Shown: positions 59,691 to 64,000 of the stretch, piece after piece
Layout of the letters: every line of letters begins with the position of its first letter
How positions within the stretch are numbered: the first letter of the stretch is position 1
DNA from: Candidatus Rokuibacteriota bacterium
GTDB taxonomy: Bacteria > Methylomirabilota > Methylomirabilia > Rokubacteriales > CSP1-6
Reading direction: 5' to 3'
Length of the DNA stretch: 64,000 bases
NCBI GenBank assembly: GCA_030647435.1
Contig: JAUSJX010000029.1
Location: 85,043-149,042 of the forward strand
The notes under the pieces: generated by a model
What the model was told of the DNA's origin: nothing
Database searches by the model: none
Seen by the model: only the letters and a program-made list of their open reading frames with translations
Program-made: the position numbers and the translations under genes

Positions 59691-62009
59691 CTAGCGCTTC
59701 GCGTCCCGGAGCGCGGTCCAGAGCCGCGCGGGGGTGAGCGGCATGTCGAGGTGCGTGATGCCCAGCGGCGCCAGCGCGTCAACCGCGGCGTTGACGACCG
59801 CGGGCGGGATGCCGATGCAGCCGGCCTCGCCCACGCCCTTGGCCCCGAGCGGGTTGCGCGGTGAGGGCGTGCAGGTCTTCTCGATGAGGACATGCGGCAC
59901 CTCGTCGGCGCGCGGAATCGCGTAGTCCATGAGGGTGCCGGTCAAGAGCTGGCCGTCGCCGTCGTAGACGATCGCCTCGAGGAGCGCCTGCCCCAGCCCC
60001 TGAGCGAGGCTGCCGTGAAGCTGGCCCTCGGCAAGGAGCGGGTTGATGATGGTGCCGGCGTCGTCCACCCAGACCAGCCGTTCGATGACGAGCCGCCCGG
60101 TCTCCGCCTCGATCCGGACCGCGCAGACGATCGCGCCGAAGGTCCAGACCTCGGTCTCGGGCTGAAAGTACGTGGCGGCCTCGAGGCCCGGCGTATCGCC
60201 CTGCGGCAGGGCGTGGCCGCCCGCGTAGGCCGCGACCGCCACCTCGCGCCACATCACGCGCCGCTGCGGCACGCCGGTGACCTGGAAGCCGCCGGTGACG
60301 CCGATGACGTCGGGCACGGCGGCCTCGAGCAGCCTAGCCGCGATGCGCCGGCCCTTCTCGCGGACTTCGACGGCGACGCGCTGGAGCGCGCTGCCGCCGA
60401 GCGCGACGCTCCGGCTGCCAAAAGTGCCGAAGCCCTCGGGTCCCGAGCGCGTGTCCCCGTGGACCACGACCACGTCGTCCGGCGTGACGCCCAGGTGGTC
60501 GGCTACGATCTGGGCAAACGTCGTCTCGTGCCCCTGCCCGTGCGCGCTCGAGCCGGTGATGGCCGTCACCCGCCCCGACCGCTCGACCTTGATGCTGCCA
60601 CTCTCCCAGCCGAGCGCGCACGGCTCGACGTAGGAGGCGAGGCCGATCCCGACGGTCTCCCCGCGCTCTCGACGCCCCGCCTGCTCACGCCGCAACCCCG
60701 TGTAGTCCGCGGCGGCGAGCGCGCGCTCGAGGGCCAGCTAGTAGTTGCCCGAGTCGTAGACTTGCCCCGTCGCCGTGCGGAACGGGAAGCTCTCGGCCGG
60801 GATGAAGTTGCGCCGGCGGATCTCGGCGGGATCGAGCCCGAGCGCGCGCGCGGCCGTGTCCATAAGCCGCTCGATGGCGAAGCAGGCCTCGGGCCGGCCG
60901 GCGCCGCGGTAGGCGGAGACGGGCGTGGTCGTGGTGAGGGCGCCGGTGACGGTAATGTCGCACGCCGGCACGACATAGCAGCCGGGCAAAAGACGCGCGT
61001 GGTTCCACGGCGAGCCGCCGGCGGCGTTCATCAGCATCGCGCCGAGTGGTGCTACGATGCGCGCACGCAGGGCGGCGATATGCCCCTCGGCGTCCACGGC
61101 CAGCTCGCCCTCGCAGACGGAGCCGCGCGCGTGATTCGTGGTGATCTGGTCCTCGCCCCGCGTGGCCACCCACTTCACGGGCCGGACGAGCCGGCGGGCC
61201 AGCCACCCGAGCAGGACCTCCTCGCGGTAGGGCCCTGTCTTGACGCCGAAGCCGCCGCCGACATCAGGCGCGATCACCCGCACACGCGACTCAGGCAGAT
61301 CGAGGAGCCGCGCCACCTCGGCCCGAACCCGAAAAGGCGCCTGGCAGGACGTCCAGAGCGTCAGCTCCTCGGTGGACGCATCGAAGGTGGCGAGCACGGA
61401 GCGCGGCTCCATCGCCACGGCCGACAGCCGCTGCTGGACCACGCGGAGCGAGACGACGCGCGCCGCGCCGGCGACCGCCCGCGCCGCGTCACCCTCGCGC
61501 AGCGTGCGAGTGAAGCACCGGTTCCGCTCGATCTCGGGAAAGAGCGTGGGCGCTCCCTCGGCCACCGCGCCCTCCGGATCGGGCAGCGCCGGAAGCGGGT
61601 CGTACGTGACGCCGATCAGATCGAGGGCGTCGCGCGCGGCGTAGACACTGTCCGCCACCACGGCGACCACGGGCGTGCCGGCGGCGTGGACGCGCCCGTC
61701 AGCGATGATCGGATGAGGCGGCACGCGCATGTCCGGCATGAGCCGGTTCACCGGCATCGGCGCCAGATGCTTCACGTCGGCCCCCGTCACGACGGCCACG
61801 ACGCCGGGGGCGCGCCGCGCGGGCTCGACGTCAAGCTTCGCGATGCGCGCGTGGGCGTGGGGCGAGCGGAGCAGCACCACGTGGAGACAGCCGGGCGGGC
61901 AGATGTCGTCCACATAGCGCCCCGACCCCACGAGCAGGCGATGGTCTTCCCGCCGCTTCAGCGGCCGGCCGATCCAGGCGCCGTCCGCTTTCTGTGCCCC
62001 ATGCGTCAT
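59691..62009 (-). pseudogene. Xanthine-dehydrogenase/CO-dehydrogenase-type molybdenum subunit with in-frame TAG
   Basis: The full frame is about 772 aa, right for the XdhB/CoxL molybdopterin-binding family: GRPLKRREDHRLLVGSGRYV, PHAHARIAKLDVEPAR, APDVGGGFGVKTGPY (Mo-site loop), GSSAHGQGHETTF-type segment, and GAKGVGEAGCIGIPPAVVNAAVDAL. An in-frame TAG at 60738-60740 sits in YDSGNY*LALERALAAADYTGLRREQ, otherwise uninterrupted. Glu869-type GxGE is present as KGVGEAG. CAG (Gln) to TAG would be one C-to-T change. It could be a young pseudogene, a sequencing error or readthrough. No FAD or [2Fe-2S] subunit genes adjoin it. Confidence 0.75.
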
Positions 62010-62086
62010 GCCGGCTTCCTCCGTGAAGTGCCGAGAGCTTAGTCTGGCGGACGGGAGGGGTCAAGGACGGTGCTAGAATTCCAAGA

Positions 62087-62557
62087 ATGACCGAGCGCGA
62101 GGCGTTGGCGGCCCTGCGCGGCGACGATGTCGCTCAGGCGGCGCGCGCGGCGGCCGTCCTCTGGCAGATGTGGCACCGCTCCGGCGATCCGAGGCTCGAC
62201 GGGCTCCTGCAGGAAGGGATCGAGGCGATGGAGCGCCAGGACCTGCCCGCCGCCGACGCGGCGTTCACGCGCCTCATCGGCGAGGCGCCGGCCTTCGCCG
62301 AAGGCTGGAACAGGCGCGCCACCGTTCGCTATATGGCCCAGGACTACGCGGCGTCGATCGCGGACTGCCGGGAGACGCTCGCGCGCAATCCCAACCACTT
62401 CGGCGCGCTCTCCGGCCAGGGACTCTGCCACCTCATGCTGGGACAGTTCCGCGAGGCCGCGGAGCTCTTCCGGCGCACGCTCGCCGTGCATCCGCATCTC
62501 GGCAGCGCGCGCGAGAATCTCCGGGCAGCCCTCGGCGAAATCGTGAAGTTGAACTGA
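62087..62557 (+). CDS. Tetratricopeptide-repeat protein
   Basis: A 156-aa protein with about three TPR motifs: GIEAMERQDLPAADAAFTRL, GWNRRATVRYMAQDYAASIADC and ALSGQGLCHLMLGQFREAAELFRRTLAVHP. No signal peptide, so cytoplasmic. It would serve as a protein-interaction scaffold. It is divergent from the molybdenum-subunit gene and ends just before hairpin repeat copy C. Confidence 0.85.
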   Translation: MTEREALAALRGDDVAQAARAAAVLWQMWHRSGDPRLDGLLQEGIEAMERQDLPAADAAFTRLIGEAPAFAEGWNRRATVRYMAQDYAASIADCRETLARNPNHFGALSGQGLCHLMLGQFREAAELFRRTLAVHPHLGSARENLRAALGEIVKLN

Positions 62558-62575
62558 GCCGCCACGCCGAGCTTG

Positions 62576-62702
62576 CCCCCTCACCCTGCCCTCTCCCCCT
62601 CGACGGGGGAGAGGGAGCCGTTCTGATCCCTTCCCTTCCACGGGGCAGAGGGAATCGATTTAATCCCTCGCCCCCGGAGGGGGAGAGGGCAGGGTGAGGG
62701 GG
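62576..62702. repeat. GC-rich hairpin repeat, copy C (composite)
   Basis: The 127-bp element begins CCCCCTCACCCTGCCCTCTC and ends GAGAGGGCAGGGTGAGGGGG, a perfect terminal inverted repeat of more than 20 bp. Internal segments (GACGGGGGAGAGGG, CCACGGGGCAGAGGG) repeat the core. It lies between convergent genes, the most complete of the three copies, resembling a REP/MITE-like element. Confidence 0.7.
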
Positions 62703-62710
62703 ACTTGGTC

Positions 62711-64000
62711 TCAGCCGCGCTTTTTCCGCGCGCGGAGGTCGATGGAGCCGGGGCGCCGGCGCGGGTCTTCGCCCGGAGGGAAGATCTGGGTCTTCTGCAC
62801 TTTCTGGGTGCCGGTGGTGGGCAAGCGATCGACGAAGAGGACCCAGCCCGGGGCCTTGAAGTAGGCGAGCCGGCCGAGACACCAGTCGGCGAGATCATTC
62901 GCCAGCCGCGCGTCGGCCACCGAGCCCGGCATGGCCACCACGCAGGCCATGACCTCCTCCTCGCGGATCTCGTCGGGCACGGCGACCACGGCCACCTGGG
63001 CCACGGCCTCGTGGGCCTGGAGGCAGGCCTCCACCTCCGCCGCCGCGATATTCTCGCCGGAGCGGCGGATGATGTTCTTCTTGCGGTCGACGAAGTAGAG
63101 CATGCCGCTCGCGTCCCGGCGCACCGCATCGCCCGTGTGGAACCAGCCCCCGCGCCACGATTCCTCGGTGGCCTCCGCGTTCTTCAGATAGCCCGCGAAG
63201 AAGCCGTGCCGGGCGCCTTCCGGTCCGCCCCAGCGGACAACAAGCTCGCCCTGGGTGTCCGCGGGCAGCTCCTGGTCCTGCTCGTCGACGACGCGCGCCT
63301 CGAGCCCACCGTGGGGCCGGCCGAACGCGCGCGTGTGGATCTCTCGCGGCTCGACGCGATCGGCCAGGATGCGGCCGGTCTCGGTCATGCCCCACACCTC
63401 GACCAGGGGGAAACCGAAGCGCGTCTCGAAGGGCTCGTGCAGCTGGGGCTCGACGCCGGCGCCGAGACCGAACTTGATGCGATGCCGGCGCTCCTCGGGC
63501 GCGGGCTCCTGGTTGAGGAGGAGCGGGGGCATCACGCCCAGGTAGTGGATGATCGTGGCGCGGGAGGCGGCCACGTCGGGCCACCAGCGGCGGGGGCTGA
63601 AGCGCTCGGGCAGGATGAGGCAGTTGGCCGTGAGGATGGCGCACGTGGCCGTCACCGCCATGCAGTTCATGTGGAAGAGCGGCAGTGGATTCATGAAGCG
63701 CTCGCGCCCGTGCTCGAAAGCGACCCGTCCGCCCAGGTCGCGGTACCAGGCCCCGGCGTTGAGGTAATAGAGGTTGGTGAGGATGCAACCCTTGGGCCGC
63801 CCCGTGGTGCCCGAGGTATAGAGGAGAGCGCACTCGGTGTCGAGCCCTGGCGCGTCCTCGCGCGGCGCCGGGCCCGCCCTGGGGAGCGCGGCGGGCAGCG
63901 CCTCCGCATCGACCACGGGCAGGGGCTTCGCGCGCTCGCGCGCCACCGCCTCGAGGGCGCCCACGCGGCCCGGGATCGTCACCGCCAGCTCCGCCCCGGA
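62711..64000 (-). CDS. AMP-dependent acyl-CoA synthetase (partial, 5' end beyond the window)
   Basis: At least 429 aa of an ANL-superfamily ligase; the frame is open at the window edge. The P-loop A3 motif is LLYTSGTTGRPKG, followed by PLFHMNCMAVT, YLGVMPPLLLN, VEVWGMTETG (A5), GWFHTGDAVRRDASGMLYFVDRKKNIIRRSGENIAAAEVE (A7/A8) and KVQKTQIF near the C-terminus, the catalytic Lys loop. It resembles crotonobetaine/carnitine-CoA ligase (CaiC) or medium-chain synthetases. It activates a carboxylic acid with ATP and CoA. Confidence 0.9.
   Translation of the reverse strand, partial: SGAELAVTIPGRVGALEAVARERAKPLPVVDAEALPAALPRAGPAPREDAPGLDTECALLYTSGTTGRPKGCILTNLYYLNAGAWYRDLGGRVAFEHGRERFMNPLPLFHMNCMAVTATCAILTANCLILPERFSPRRWWPDVAASRATIIHYLGVMPPLLLNQEPAPEERRHRIKFGLGAGVEPQLHEPFETRFGFPLVEVWGMTETGRILADRVEPREIHTRAFGRPHGGLEARVVDEQDQELPADTQGELVVRWGGPEGARHGFFAGYLKNAEATEESWRGGWFHTGDAVRRDASGMLYFVDRKKNIIRRSGENIAAAEVEACLQAHEAVAQVAVVAVPDEIREEEVMACVVAMPGSVADARLANDLADWCLGRLAYFKAPGWVLFVDRLPTTGTQKVQKTQIFPPGEDPRRRPGSIDLRARKKRG

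Noticed and set aside
60738..60740. Pyrrolysine at the TAG of the molybdenum subunit
   Set aside because: Pyl is confined mostly to methylamine methyltransferases and no pyl gene is visible; a nonsense change fits better.
1..64000. selA, selB, selD or tRNA-Sec genes
   Set aside because: I looked for them because of the four TGA genes and found none in the window; they must be elsewhere if the genes are functional.

Overview
The window is very GC-rich and gene-dense, with short intergenic gaps, many 4-nt start/stop overlaps (ATGA, GTGA, TTGA), frequent GTG/TTG starts, and many soil-type catabolic families (amidohydrolases, luciferase-like flavin monooxygenases, TauD dioxygenases, hydantoinases, ABC peptide/opine transporters). 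Short G/C-rich hairpin repeats with a CCCTCACCCTG core occur in three gaps. With selenocysteine use, this looks like an uncultivated soil or subsurface bacterium of the Rokubacteria/Methylomirabilota type. That placement is inference from gene content; no rRNA or marker gene is present.

Layout. 0.4-3.6 kb: a lipoprotein and a LuxR-type regulator, divergent across a perfect palindrome, then a peptidoglycan-binding lysozyme-like enzyme. 3.9-8.2 kb (minus): RRM protein, small protein, SixA, Ppx, Ppk1 and a small zinc-ribbon protein, i.e. a polyphosphate module. 8.4-11.4 kb (minus): response regulator, small secreted protein, quinol-monooxygenase-like protein and molybdopterin oxidoreductase. 11.6-19.2 kb (plus): an OsmC selenoprotein, alpha-hydroxyacid oxidase, TPR lipoprotein, then TauD, UGSC-type selenoprotein, nitroreductase, luciferase-like protein and peroxiredoxin selenoprotein. 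A decayed beta-propeller lipoprotein lies within this stretch on the minus strand. 19.3-20.8 kb: a methyltransferase gene bracketed by 109-bp inverted repeats, next to an IS91-like transposase remnant. 20.9-27.8 kb: hydroxyacid dehydrogenase, cupin, luciferase-like protein, a DUF411 selenoprotein, and an enoyl-CoA hydratase/amidohydrolase/hydrolase operon. 27.9-44.7 kb (minus): long catabolic operons. 45-48.8 kb: M16 peptidase and a nine-residue-repeat secreted protein. 49.1-54.3 kb: isocitrate/isopropylmalate-type dehydrogenase and hydantoinase HyuA/HyuB. 54.3-59 kb (plus): aminomutase-like gene with an ABC importer lacking its ATPases. 59-62 kb (minus): a DUF433/DUF5615 toxin-antitoxin pair and a xanthine-dehydrogenase-type large subunit interrupted by an in-frame TAG. 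62-64 kb: TPR protein, hairpin repeat and a partial acyl-CoA synthetase.

The strongest signal is a set of four genes whose reading frame continues through an in-frame TGA exactly where the family has a redox cysteine (OsmC, UGSC family, peroxiredoxin, DUF411). Each TGA is followed 17-21 nt later by the apical loop of a hairpin, and every loop contains GGU, the layout of a bacterial SECIS element. Conventional gene calling truncates or loses all four. No selA, selB, selD or tRNA-Sec gene lies in the window. The methyltransferase cassette between long inverted repeats is the best mobile-element candidate.
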